Both the position numbers and the translations under genes were made by a program. From assembly GCA_048013815.1 (NCBI GenBank), contig CM106585.1, forward strand, positions 20,522,001 to 20,586,000: a stretch of DNA of 64,000 nt. Direction: 5' to 3'. This document shows positions 34,104 through 44,807 of this stretch, in pieces. Source of the DNA: Setoptus koraiensis (lineage: Eukaryota > Arthropoda). The notes under the pieces are model-generated. The model was not told the origin of the DNA. It saw only the letters and a list, made by a program, of their open reading frames with translations, and did not search any database. Every line of letters begins with the position of its first letter. Within the stretch, counting starts at the first letter, position 1.

Positions 34104-34587
34104 AGTTAAAAGATTGGCTCTCTTATCATAAAATACAATAATTTGCTTCCGGTGTTACCAAATATCATCACCATAACAATATAATGTTGATAATATTAAT
34201 CAAACAAACGAAACTATGATTTACCTAGGACTGTGCGGTTGACGAAATGTAGATGGCTGCTGGTCCAGCAAAAATTTATTCAAGCCTAACATCATCCTTT
34301 AGGGGAAGTTCTAACTTTTAGCATTTATGATGTAGTAGTTACATTATTAGCTTTAATTACAGATGCTATTTTTGATTACGTTTGGGATCATTTAACTTTT
34401 CATTTGTAGGGAAGAGATCCTGAACATGCTTAAAACCATTGACAGAATTATATATGGATTTCAGTGTGGATCTCACTGTGATCAGGATCTTCCAACAAAG
34501 CTTTCACTTAGATTCGATTGACTCTCATGAGAAGAACCTAGGTGCCTTTTAATCTCACGCATTCTATCATATACTCAACTCACCAAG

Positions 34588-35565
34588 ATGATTTTATACG
34601 ATGTCAGTCATTTCCTGGAATATCTTAACAGTGTGGCAAAGCAGATTAATAGACTAGTGAGTAAAAAGAGGGTTGCAAAAAGTTATCTCAATACGTCTGG
34701 AAGAAATGTTAGAAAGAAACCCTCCAACGTTCGAGGACTGATCAAGCCGTCTAAAGTATCTAATTATGTCAACAAATCTAAAGATTGCCACAAGATTTCC
34801 TATCCGACTCTGTCGCCCGATGATCAAAATAGCTACAAAAGAAAAGTGTATAATTTTGGTAATTGTTCGATCGGCAATGTCAGAGAGACTTCGACATTAC
34901 AAGATAATCCTTGTTGTGAGCAACACGAGTGTGTAAGTAAAATCACAACCAACAGTAGTCACAATCTACCAATCCTTTCAAAGAGTGGACTCTATGGAGA
35001 ACCGCTGATGCAACCACCTACTCACGTTTTCCAAGAAGCTTCAGTGGATGCACCACTTCAAACGTCTACGAAGAGCTTTCAATATTCTGATGAATCACCA
35101 TTGAGACAATATCATTCTGATGGGACTTTGCACCCCCAGCAAAGTTTTTATCATGGATTTGTTTCAACGCAACAGATAGACTATTGTCAGTGTTTCGACT
35201 GTTCAAGAGAAAACTCTATTTGCGTCAATGTAAAGGATGAGCTTTGTGACATAATCGAAGCTCAACCAAAAGACTACACTACAAGTGAAATGCACCTGCG
35301 TAATGATGCTTCTCGAGATATTCATCTATCAAAAGAGACTGGTTTTAGTCAGCTGTCGGCGGATGATGGAAGCTACAAGGCTCCGATACCGTACTCCAAC
35401 CTAGAACGCTCAGTCTGTCATGACAACTTTACGCAGAAACCTAACTGTTTTTGCTGTCAAACTAGCAAAAGTGTAACATATGATTCAACTATGCAACAAC
35501 AAGCAACACAACAATCCGTCAATTGTTATCCCGTATATTATCAAGATTTTGTATCTGGCTATTGA
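34588..35565 (+). CDS. Unknown 325-residue protein, Cys/His-containing, probably 3' exon or intronless gene
   Basis: Not recognised. The ATG at 34588 is the first in the frame after stops at 34519 and 34528. N-terminus: an amphipathic segment followed by a strongly basic stretch (residues 20-70; KKRVAKSYL, NVRKKPSNVRGLIKPSK), possibly nuclear or nucleic-acid binding. The rest is polar with scattered Cys, including pairs CCEQHEC, CQCFDC and CFCC, and a Tyr/Gln-rich C-terminus (NCYPVYYQDF). There is no transmembrane helix. Just upstream, after an acceptor-like CATTTGTAG (ending 34409), lies a 36-codon frame in the same phase ending at 34519. It may belong to a short separate exon or leader. Confidence 0.6.
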   Translation: MILYDVSHFLEYLNSVAKQINRLVSKKRVAKSYLNTSGRNVRKKPSNVRGLIKPSKVSNYVNKSKDCHKISYPTLSPDDQNSYKRKVYNFGNCSIGNVRETSTLQDNPCCEQHECVSKITTNSSHNLPILSKSGLYGEPLMQPPTHVFQEASVDAPLQTSTKSFQYSDESPLRQYHSDGTLHPQQSFYHGFVSTQQIDYCQCFDCSRENSICVNVKDELCDIIEAQPKDYTTSEMHLRNDASRDIHLSKETGFSQLSADDGSYKAPIPYSNLERSVCHDNFTQKPNCFCCQTSKSVTYDSTMQQQATQQSVNCYPVYYQDFVSGY

Positions 35566-36884
35566 TTTATACATGTATAGTTGAAACTATTGCTCTTCCC
35601 AAAAGAATAGTATCTATCGATAATTGAAAAAAATAAATTAATTGATCACAATCTAGAAGCATTAGGCTTTTAAAATCTCGTAGTCATTGAATGTTTCTCT
35701 AGTGTTTTTAGCGCGTAATCTTGGCTAGAGCTAAATATATTACTGCCGCAATTGATTTCAATTTGGGAACGCCAAGGCAGAAGTTCTAACCACAATTGAA
35801 GAATGTATAGAATTTTCCGAAGATGCAGATTACCAGAACATGTAAACGGCTTTACATGTATGTAATGTTGATTTATTGTTACACGCCCCCAACATATCGG
35901 TCCAATTATATTTGAAGACTTCCGGTGCAAAGTCTCTGCACGATAAATATCAGAAGGATTATAAAGTTTTTACGAGAGATCGAGTGTCGAAGTAATCCTG
36001 TCACTAATGATCACTGGACAACAAGTGCGAACTTCAATACGTTAGGCCCACTAGCAGGAATCTTCTTAAATTCTGAGGGGGAGCAAAGTTTCCGGCTTGA
36101 ATATCGTACCACGTCACGTTCGAAGGACCAATCTCGATTATTCGCCCCGATATGTCGAAGATAGATCATGAGTCATAAGATCCACAGTATATACGCACAC
36201 CGATCGTGTGATTAAATTTCTTCGGACCGGAAATCTGACTGAGCTACCCGAGAAATTGTTCGTGGCTGTCATATGATAGACTTTAGATATCGGCTAGAAA
36301 TTCACCGGTTGGTCACTCGTTTGAGGATCATTCCACCTCAGATAGCAGTTTATTACCATAATAACTTCAGTATTATTACTAGCAGTCGGGGACGCTTTGT
36401 TTCTTCGCGAACACGTACCATCATTGCAGTTAAGAAGGTTGTTGGTGAGTTTATATTGAAAAGCTTTCAAAGTTTATAAATTGATGCGATTATTTCCGAG
36501 AGATAACAATCTGCTTATTATAAGCAATACGATAAACGGTCGTGGTGCTCTCAACTTGAGAGTTTCAAATGTCTCAACTCCAATGCTAGCACATGCCGTT
36601 GAAAACAAGTGTTCATTATTACAGTTTATAGCAAGCAATTAGTAAAAGTGATAAGATGGCGCACATGCTGACAAAAGAATAGTAACTGCGGCCACATATA
36701 TCTCTCTTTGTGCCTTTTCTTTGTTTCAACCATCAGTATAAAATAGACACTTTCAAATCAAATCAATCCAGTTCATATCTACGTTCTGATCGGACTACAT
36801 CCAGGCGCTTGAAAGATATCCATATACTTCCATTTGAATACTACTTATTCGCCAAACTATAGTCTCCCAATAAGACATTATAAA
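35566..36884. other. Region before the gag fossil; no host gene recognised
   Basis: A+T-rich. A TATAAAATAG at about 36737 and the sequence after it may be the leader or LTR part of the Copia-type element, but no pair of LTRs could be matched by eye. Confidence 0.4.
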
Positions 36885-37625
36885 ATGAGCACTTCAGAAG
36901 ATAAGAGCAATTCTACAAACGGTTTAGTTCAGAATCCAGTGCAAAATACAGCGCAAAATATAGTGGAGGGTTCAGTACAAAATCCACTTGGTGTTGATGG
37001 TATTGTTTTTCAATATCCAATACCCAAGTTTTATGGAAAATATTTCGTCGTTTGGAAGGCAAGAATGAGAGCAGTGTTGACCCTCAAAGGTCTAGAAACG
37101 GTATTAGAAACAACGTTAGAGGAAGGTTCGCGCAAGGATCATTTAGCCAAGGCGATATTGCTAACTGGATTGGATGCTAAACAGGTTAGACTGGTGCTCA
37201 GTTGTAAGACATCAAAACAAATTTGGGATCGTCTGTGTTTGATCTACGAAAATAAATCAGGTTACTTCGAACTCAATCTGAGACGAGAATTCTCCAGCAT
37301 ACAATTCGGCCAAAATGAACGAATGATCAACTTCATCTCAAGAGCATTATATATAGTGGGTCAGTTGGATAGCATCGGCGCAAAAATTAGTGAAGAATCG
37401 GTGGTCTCGAAAATATTAGATAGTCTGCCCGAAGAGTATCATCAGTTAGCAATAAGTTTTGACGTGGGGAAGGATTCTGAACGAACACTAGATAATCTAA
37501 TAACCAGGTTATTGAAGCAAGAGAAAATCTTGAAGGATTCCGAAGAATCGAGATTCAAATGTTTTGAGTGTCGTCGACCGGGACACTATCGAAGAGATTG
37601 CCCAAATCGCAACAACAGTCAATAG
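36885..37625 (+). mobile_element. Copia-type (Ty1/copia) LTR retroelement fossil: gag part
   Basis: The reading frame looks whole from the ATG at 36885 to the stop at 37625. It encodes a gag polyprotein of the Copia/UBN2 type: capsid-like core motifs (WDRLCLIYENKS; LPEEYHQLAISF; TRLLKQEKIL) and one CCHC zinc knuckle (CFECRRPGHYRRDC). Pol (protease, integrase, reverse transcriptase) is not present downstream, so the element is broken at the element level. LTR boundaries were not found. Age cannot be estimated without its sister copies. Confidence 0.8.
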
Positions 37626-38349
37626 AAATCTTCGAAAGATCAAATTTTATACAACTCTGATAAGAAATTTGACGAACGAAAATGATTGCGATTGGCAAAT
37701 CAAAATAAAGATTGTCACATCAAATTAGTATCTCCCTTAAACCAAGAACCACCTGCTTGTTTGTAGAAACACTTTCATCGTGTATCTCTTTGGCAAGACA
37801 GAGTCATTATTTTTCTAAGGTGAGAAGAACCAGATAAATAAAGTTTCTGTTGTCCAGGCAACCCAAAGTTACTTGTTGAGCTGCTACCCGAGCAATTAAT
37901 CATGATTACCTAGTATTATCCTGACGAACAATTAACATTTAACAGACACAGAAGGTGCATGAAGGTATACAATGTATTTGCGACATCAACAACACCGCAA
38001 TAATGAAGGAGGATACTACGTCATTGTTCGTACATCGAGCTAATAAATAGTTTTATATGTGTATACTCTATGTTTTATTTCAGCTTCTTTTTTTTTAGTA
38101 AAAAAATGATAAAACACCTACCACAGCCAGTGTGTTATTACATATCATAACCAATTATAATGCTATCTATTATCTATGTTTACCATGGATAGATGTGGCC
38201 GAGCCATCTATGATATATTTGTGGTATATGACCTCCCACCATATCTGATCAAGATCACAACTATGTTCATCCTCAAATTCCCTTGCCTAGATATATAATC
38301 ACCAAATAATGAAGCAGGGATGATTTTTTTATTTATTTATAAGCTACAT

Positions 38350-38410
<61 letters not shown>

Positions 38411-39347
38411 CGCTGATAAATCGCTCAATGTGGATGTGGATGGATATGTCTAAATATAAATCGAGCTCGAGGTGACTAATTATCACTAAACTTGTGATTG
38501 GTTTTTACTACTAGGTTTTTTGCATGCAATGATGTCACACAAAGTCCTTTTTCAAATTGCTGGAGCTTTATGTTCAACAAGGTACCTGTTGTTATCGCAA
38601 CAATAGCTTCGATTTCTCAAATCAGCTTCTTTCCTCTTTTGATTTGCGTAAATCGTCGCCATTTATTTACCTGTAGATCGGACTCTTTATTAATGCCATA
38701 AAGCGGTTAGTTTATTGTTGCACGCAGCATTCAAGAGATGGATCAATTGGGACATCTCTTTATCCATGTTGAATACTATTACAAATAATCATAATAATTA
38801 TAATAATAGCAAATGAACATCGCACATCGCCCACCAAGTAACAACACGTAGTTTAACAAACTGAGATCATTTGATCTTCTTACAAGAACAACAACTAAGA
38901 TTCCGATCGATAAACGTAAAATTATCCACATTTAAATGTGTCGTTATCACAAAACATAATCTCCATCTATTAAGATTCCCCTACTACAATACATATCACT
39001 ATGGCTTGTCGCAAAATTAGTGTCCATCAGATCAACAGTGAGTGGGTTAAGTTTTGATTCGACCGGATTAATCTTGTGTTGATTTCGTCTCTTACATAAC
39101 TCTAGGAATAATAATCCTAACATCAATCCAAACGTATTGTTGTCTTGTCATTATAACACAGAAATCGTCATCTATAACACAATAATATTAGGTAAGTTGT
39201 TGCAATTGATTATTCACTAATGATAGTAGTCTCAAACGATCACTTAAACGCACATCTTTAAATAATCACGCAATCAAGAGAGAATCACCATCGATCTATC
39301 TTGTCTTAACACCACTCACTCTTGCAGTCAACTTTCTAATCTCTAGG
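37626..39347. other. Element-flanking and non-coding sequence
   Basis: No gene recognised. A purine-rich GAAGGAGGA near 38004 could be the polypurine tract preceding a 3' LTR of the Copia-type fossil. Otherwise A+T-rich sequence with the (AT)n tract listed separately. A short ATG frame at 39001 with a GTGAGT donor could be a first exon of the gene at 39348, but phases do not match. Confidence 0.4.
38352..38409. repeat. (AT)n microsatellite
   Basis: About 28 uninterrupted AT units. Likely hypervariable in length. Confidence 0.95.
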
Positions 39348-39893
39348 TCAATATTACAATGTCAATTAGAGAGAGACCCAGCAACCAACAATCATAATAA
39401 TTTATATGAAAAACTATTGGGTAAAGTGCCTACAGGTGAAAATGGTAAAGCTCCCAGGCCAGAATGTATCATACTTAAAGACATTGGGGTGAATGATCTA
39501 AGTGTAAATGATGTTGTAGTTAGAAGTGCCACATCCAGCCTTGTTTGTATAAAGGCTAGATTTTCGTTAGCTATCAAAGTTGAGGCACAACTAGAACATT
39601 ACAATAACGATGATCCATTCAGTGGTAGAGATGGCACTGACAAAAATGATCTGATACTATTAGGCTATTTACCCCTGGATTCTGTGGTCAGCGTAGATGA
39701 TAATTGCTACGAGCCTCCATCGGACAAGAAAAAGAAATCGCCGGCAGCAGAAAATGGTGAGCAAAAAGATAAGCTCAGCAGACAAACAAGCCTACCTTCG
39801 CTGGCTGATAAACCGGAACTTACCATAGAATTTGTCTGTGGTAAGCTGACGTTCACCTTCCGCTTAAACATGAAGGTTGCGGAAGGACAATAG
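39348..39893 (+). CDS. Last exon(s) of an unrecognised spliced gene
   Basis: The frame is open from the acceptor CTCTAG (exon from 39348) or, alternatively, from GTCAATTAG (exon from 39371) to the stop at 39893. It has no usable ATG near its start, so it must be spliced to upstream exons. A candidate upstream exon 39107-39191 ends with a GTAAGT donor, and its phase fits the 39371 acceptor. The product has an N-terminal stretch (PATNNHNNLYEKLLGK), a beta-rich core (RPECIILKDIGVNDLSVNDV; SLVCIKARFSLAIKVEAQL), an acidic turn, a Lys-rich linker (PSDKKKKSP) and a final beta-like segment (LTIEFVCGKLTFTFRLNMKV). I do not recognise the family. Confidence 0.55.
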   Translation, partial: SILQCQLERDPATNNHNNLYEKLLGKVPTGENGKAPRPECIILKDIGVNDLSVNDVVVRSATSSLVCIKARFSLAIKVEAQLEHYNNDDPFSGRDGTDKNDLILLGYLPLDSVVSVDDNCYEPPSDKKKKSPAAENGEQKDKLSRQTSLPSLADKPELTIEFVCGKLTFTFRLNMKVAEGQ

Positions 39894-40507
39894 TATGTAG
39901 AAAATGCTTAATGATAGCATATTCAATGTGAAGTAATATCAAATTGAAATATCGAAAAGAAACAAAGAAGAAACCCCTTCAAATGAACCCATAAAGACCT
40001 ACCTAATGCCGGTACAATATGAGTGAGCGAATCAAAGAAATCTGTCGAAAATACCTTCGACCACAATCGATATAGGTACATTTATATAATTTTTGAGGCT
40101 GCGGACCTCAACCAATGTAGACGTATAACACTGCGGATGATATGGAGATCTACATGTAACAGAAACCATTATATTCAAGTACATGTGATATGTACGAAAC
40201 GAAACCCTATCAATTTGAGGCTGCTACTAAGAAACTACCAACCAAAAATAAAATCAAATAAAATGTCGAATAAAAATTCACTAGTATAAGATCATGTCTG
40301 TAGTACCCTCTCAAAAACAAGTTAATTAAAAAATGTAACCTAAGACCAGTAACGCAAAGAAACACCAAGAAGACAAGCCAAAACCACACTGCAAATCTTC
40401 CGTACAAAATACAAGTAATACTGATCAAATCAGTATTTCGAGCGCTTAATTTTTCGTGTGGACAAGTATTGTTGAAGGATTCAAAGGAGTTTATAACAAC
40501 CTGTTAA

Positions 40508-41640
40508 CCACCGAACTTCAAAATGTGACCATCGAACATAGACCATCGAACACTGACCACCGAACATCGAACGAGCAGCTGAAACTATCATCAGAAATTC
40601 GAATTTTCAATTTTGAATTTCGAAGTTCGAAGTGTGACCATCGAAATCTGCACGATCACCTGGAACTCGTATCGAAAATTCGAATTTTCAATTTCGAATT
40701 TCCAAGTTCGACGTTCGGAATTTGACCATCGAACTATGACCATCGAACATCGAACGAGCAGCTGAAACTATCATCAGAAATTCGAATTTTCAATTTTGAA
40801 CTTCGAAGTTCGAAGTGTGACCATCGAATTGTGACCATCGAACATCGAACTCTGACCATCGAACTCCGACAATGCAGCTGAAACTATCATTGGGAATTCA
40901 AATTTTCAATTTCGAATTTCGAACTTCGAATTGTTACCACCGAACACTGACCATCGAACATCGAACTCTGACCATCGAACTCCGACAATGCAGCTGAAAC
41001 TATCATTGGGAATTCAAATTTTCAATTTCGAATTTCGAACTTCGAATTGTGACCATCGAATTGTGACCACCAAACTCTGACCATCGAACATCAAACGAGC
41101 AGATGAAACTATCATTGGGAATTCAAATTTTCAATTTTCGAATTTCGAATTTTGAAGTTCGAATTGTGACCATCGATTTGTGACTATCGAACATCAATCT
41201 CTGACCATCGAACATCGAACGAGCAGCTGAAACTATCATCAGAAATTCGAATTTTCAATTTTGAATTTCGAAGTTCGAAGTGTGACCATCGAATTGTGAC
41301 CACCGAACTCTGACCATCGAACATCAAACGAGCAGATGAAACTATCATTGGGAATTCAAATTTTCAATTTTCGAATTTCGAATTTTGAAGTTCGAATTGT
41401 GACCATCGATTTGTGACTATCGAACATCAATCTCTGACCATCGAACATCGAACGAGCAGCTGTAACTCTTATCAGAAATCTGAATTTTCAATTTCGAAGT
41501 TCGAATTGCGATCATCGAATTGTGACCACCGAACTCTGACCATCGAACATCGAACGAGCAGATGAAATTCTTATAAGAAATTCGAATTTTCAATTTTGAA
41601 GTTCGATTTGTCACCACCGAACTCCGCACAAATGTGACCT
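40508..41640. repeat. Satellite array of 102-125-bp monomers rich in TTCGAA and GACCATCGAAC
   Basis: About ten tandem units. Each carries GAGCAGCTGAAACTATCAT (or a variant), then AATTCGAATTTTCAATTT, then short GACCATCGAAC repeats. Positions of the GCAGNTG landmark run near 40575, 40758, 40873, 40990, 41099, 41223, 41332, 41456 and 41558. The last part alternates 109- and 124-base monomers, giving a 233-base higher-order unit present about twice. A stray unit lies at about 43200-43320, beyond the duplicated exon. Short minus-strand frames in the array are repeat translations. Confidence 0.9.
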
Positions 41641-42261
41641 AGTCAAATCTCCATAGGATTGCATACAAAATATTTTCGAGTGAAGCGATAATAGACCAAG
41701 TCGAATCTACATAGGAATACATGTGTTATGTCTAGCAGGATTCTCACAAATTTGACTAAGTCAAACCTCCATAGGATTACATAGTCACGTGAATAAACGT
41801 AGAGCCCAGAACCATCCCAATAGCTGCTTAATTAAAATTAAGCGCTAAAAATGGACACTCTTCTCTCACTCACCTTGTATAATTGGGTTCGGCAGTCCCT
41901 TCCGGTCCTCCACATCCCTCCTCTCGCTTGACCATATTTTTTAAAAAAGAAAAATTTATAATAAAACACAAAATGTACAACTAAAGAAACTACTTTTCGT
42001 CAAATAAAACGTCGAAGATCATGTCTGTACCCTATCAAAACCAGGTTAATTAAAAAATGTAACATAAGACCCGTAACGCGAAGAAATAACAAAAAGGTAA
42101 AACATAACCACACTTCATATTGTATATTCAAGTACATGCGATGTGTACGAAACGAAACCCTATCAATTCGAGGCTGCGGACCTCAACCATTGTAGTGAGA
42201 AGTTCAAACGAGGACGTTTGAAAATTAAGGTGGGGCGTATGTTAAGACTATGCGTCACCTC

Positions 42262-42420
42262 CCTAGTCCGGACTGGACTGCGCCAAGTCCGACTGCGAGT
42301 ACGGACTTGGACTGGCGCAGTCATACCTGCAGTCTGGACTTAACTGCGCCAAGTCCAGACTCAGTCTTCGGACTGGGACTTGCAACTTCATGGTGCCAGT
42401 CCCAGTCAAGTCCCCATCAC
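42262..42420. repeat. Cluster of nested inverted repeats around AGTCCGGACT / GGACTTGG
   Basis: Repeated forms of AGTCCGGACTGG, CTGCGCCAAGTCC, GGACTTGGACTGGCGCAGTC and GACTGGGACTTG occur in both orientations. The longest arms pair CTGCGCCAAGTCC with GGACTTGGACTGGCGCAG. It could be a transposon end or a structured non-coding sequence. Confidence 0.55.
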
Positions 42421-42462
42421 TAACTGCATACTGCGTTCCAAGGCTCAATCTCGAATTCTAAG

Positions 42463-43198
42463 TAAACCGATGTTATTTTTGCAATGAGGGTATAACCTTG
42501 GAATCCTGGCCAACACACTCGCAAGATTGCGTTGATTGGCCATCCGACATACTACAGAGACCGGCGAACGTCGCGTCAGAACCCAGGGTAGATGTCCTGG
42601 AAAGGGATAAGGTGACCCTCGTAAGCGACCCGCCAAGTCAAGATAAATATGAGAGACCCTACAGGAAAATCGAATTCTTCCGCGACGGAAAGATACCGAG
42701 AGGGGCATCTAATAAAGTAGCTGGCCATGCCGAGCCGGGGGATTCTGTGGCTAGACTATATTATCAAGCGGCTAGACTTGTACCTGGGTCAAACTCGAAC
42801 GAGATAACGCTAGTACTACATCGACATCAAGTGCTCCATAGAACGGCCAAAGTAGGCGAAGCTTTCAAAGACCCGTATAGTTCAGTATCAGTCGTACTAA
42901 ACAAGAACATCCGCAACTACAGAGATAAGAGGATGAGGTTGACACTCGAATTGGACTCCCAAAGAAACTCTACCGAGCCCAGTCCAGGGACTTCGTCCCA
43001 ACCGGTAGCTCGACTTTATTATCAAGCTGCTAGACTAGCACCTGGTTCGAACTCGAATGAAATAACTCTGGTATTGCATCGACACCAAGTACTTCATAGG
43101 ACGGCTATAGTAGGCGAATCTTTCAAAGATCCTTATAACTCGGTGTCAGTCGTCGATGGCGAAGCAGTATCACAAGAATTTCTGAAAATGTTCTCACC
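42463..43198 (+). CDS. Exon with internally duplicated 50-codon unit; unknown protein with a C2HC-like motif
   Basis: Open between an acceptor-like TTCTAAG (ending 42462) and a GTAAGT donor at 43199, after which satellite sequence resumes. It begins with CYFCNEG followed by HSQDC, a C-x2-C ... H-x3-C arrangement that could bind zinc. A 50-codon unit (VARLYYQAARL ... DPYSSVSVV) occurs at 42747-42896 and again at 43005-43154. I count 26 differing codons between units: 22 synonymous and 4 replacements (V/A, K/I, A/S, S/N). That is the mark of protein-level selection on both units. Family not recognised; it could be an old host gene exon or the product of an unclassified element. Other exons not found. 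Confidence 0.6.
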
Positions 43199-44297
43199 GT
43201 AAGTTTCGAAGTTCGACTTGTGACCATCAAACTCTGACCATCGAACTTCGACGAAGCAGCTGAAACTCATTTCAGAAAATCGAAATTTCAAGTTCGAAGT
43301 TCGAATTGTCATTGATCTTGATTAAGCAGTAGCCTTCTGCTGTGCTTAACTCATCTAGCTAGCATCTCAGCATTGAGCGTGCTAATCGCGTCTAGTTAGT
43401 GTTTCTCCCTAAATTTAACTGAACAACTTCATAGGCTTTGATTGTTCGAAATTAATCTAGTTTGTTCCTCATAGTGAAGCCTTGACCATGCTATTTTTCC
43501 AGATTTGTTCCACCTACGTGAATAAACGTATCCATCCGACCCACATCAATAGCTTCTTGATTAAAATTAAGCGCTTTAAATCAATTAGAGCGTGTCATTG
43601 CTGCGCATCAGACCAACTGATTGAGAGCACTGATGAAGGCACTGTAGGCATAATGCACACGAAAGATGTGAACATCCATACTGACATGGATACTAACGCG
43701 TGAATGTCCATGTTCACATGGACATCAACAGGTAACTGTCCAACAAGGTAACCTAGTTAGGTGGTAGTGTCAGAAGGGGCTGGCTACAGACTATCTGTTC
43801 TCAACTGATCGAGCTGAGTGCGAAAATTGAATGAATGAAAATGAGAGAAAAATACACGGACGTGTCGTAACGGGAAGATTGTTATCAAAAAATGCCAAAG
43901 ATCGCCACGGTTAGAAAGACGTTAAACTGGAATTCGAACGATTAGGAAAATTATCGATTCCTGGTGGCACACATGATCTATGAACAAGCAGAGGATTGAG
44001 ACGATGCAGATCAAGCTCTCCTCTTCACGGATCACTGTTTCCAAAAAATGCAGAGCTCTAAGAACTAAATTGTCACTATTGAAAGCAAGAGGCTGTAAAG
44101 AAGAGAATGAGGGGCGTAGACAATTCGAGGTGAGAACCCTGTCAAAGAGGGCACAATGGCAAATACTTCAGGATCCTTTGCATACTCTTCGACTTCATGA
44201 CTTGCTGTCCACATCAGATGATGAATCATAAGAATCATGCTGTGAATATATTACTAACGAGTCTACTCAGATCCAATGATGACTTATATATTTATTA
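43199..44297. other. Satellite remnant and non-coding sequence before the slit 3' end
   Basis: A diverged satellite unit to about 43320, then sequence without a recognised gene. An 83-residue frame at 43980-44231 ending in SDDES is open but has no recognisable family and is not called. Confidence 0.4.
44291..44296 (-). terminator. Poly(A) signal AATAAA right after the slit stop codon
   Basis: On the minus strand the stop TAG is followed by TAATAAA, so the AATAAA begins one base or so past the stop. The 3' UTR would be extremely short. Confidence 0.45.
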
Positions 44298-44807
44298 CTA
44301 TTTGCTGGTTACAGTAGGGCCTCCAATGAATTGACTGGTCGAATTAAAGGGGGGTGCATGATAGGAGCATTTTCTGATCACGTCAATTGTTTTTACATAG
44401 TATGAATCATCAGGGCAACGCATTCTTATGCGCTTCTGTTTGAATTTTGTTGCATGACAACACTGGCTCCCACACGACCCGGAACACTCACTGAGCCTAA
44501 TTTGCCGTGTCGATCTACAGCCCAAACCATCCTCGTAATGCTGTTTAATTCGCCTTCGCGTACATGTGGGTATTCTGGGCAAATAATTTGCAATATCCAG
44601 ATCATAGTGCCGATGATCACTACCGCCGGAGAGATAAGATTTTTCAACTGTGGCGAGTTGACTATTTCTATGTTGAACGTCGACCAATGATCGTACATTA
44701 CCTTGCTGAAGCAGCCTCTCGATCACATCATTTGGATTCTCCTGCCTAGAAAATTCTGGATTTTTTGATGTGGCTCCTCTGGGTGCTGCCGCCATGGTCG
44801 ACATGAT
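44298..44807 (-). CDS. sli: slit exon: C-terminal cystine knot (CTCK)
   Basis: The exon opens after a TTCCGGCAG acceptor (starting with ATC ATG). The first two thirds is a polar linker. The end matches Slit CTCK: CTRRRIKQHYEDGLGCRS, LSECSGSCGSQCCHATKF, RIRMRCPDDSYYVKTIDVI and RKC, followed by a 22-residue extension instead of the usual CGCxxC end. It belongs to slit by strand, position and domain type; direct splicing from the EGF exon is out of phase. Confidence 0.8.
   Translation of the reverse strand: MMSTMAAAPRGATSKNPEFSRQENPNDVIERLLQQGNVRSLVDVQHRNSQLATVEKSYLSGGSDHRHYDLDIANYLPRIPTCTRRRIKQHYEDGLGCRSTRQIRLSECSGSCGSQCCHATKFKQKRIRMRCPDDSYYVKTIDVIRKCSYHAPPFNSTSQFIGGPTVTSK

Noticed and set aside
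34253-34321. Small ATG frame MAAGPAKIYSSL as a first exon for the unknown gene at 34588
   Set aside because: No GT donor with a phase that matches the acceptor at 34409.
39001-39037. ATG exon MACRKISVHQIN with a GTGAGT donor as first exon of the 39348 gene
   Set aside because: Joining it to the next candidate exon gives a stop; phases disagree.
40508-41640. Possible CRISPR-like array
   Set aside because: Eukaryotic context; units have no unique spacers and drift in length, so it is satellite DNA.
43980-44231. 83-residue basic frame ending SDDES
   Set aside because: Looks protein-like at its end but has no recognised family and no supporting signals; left uncalled.
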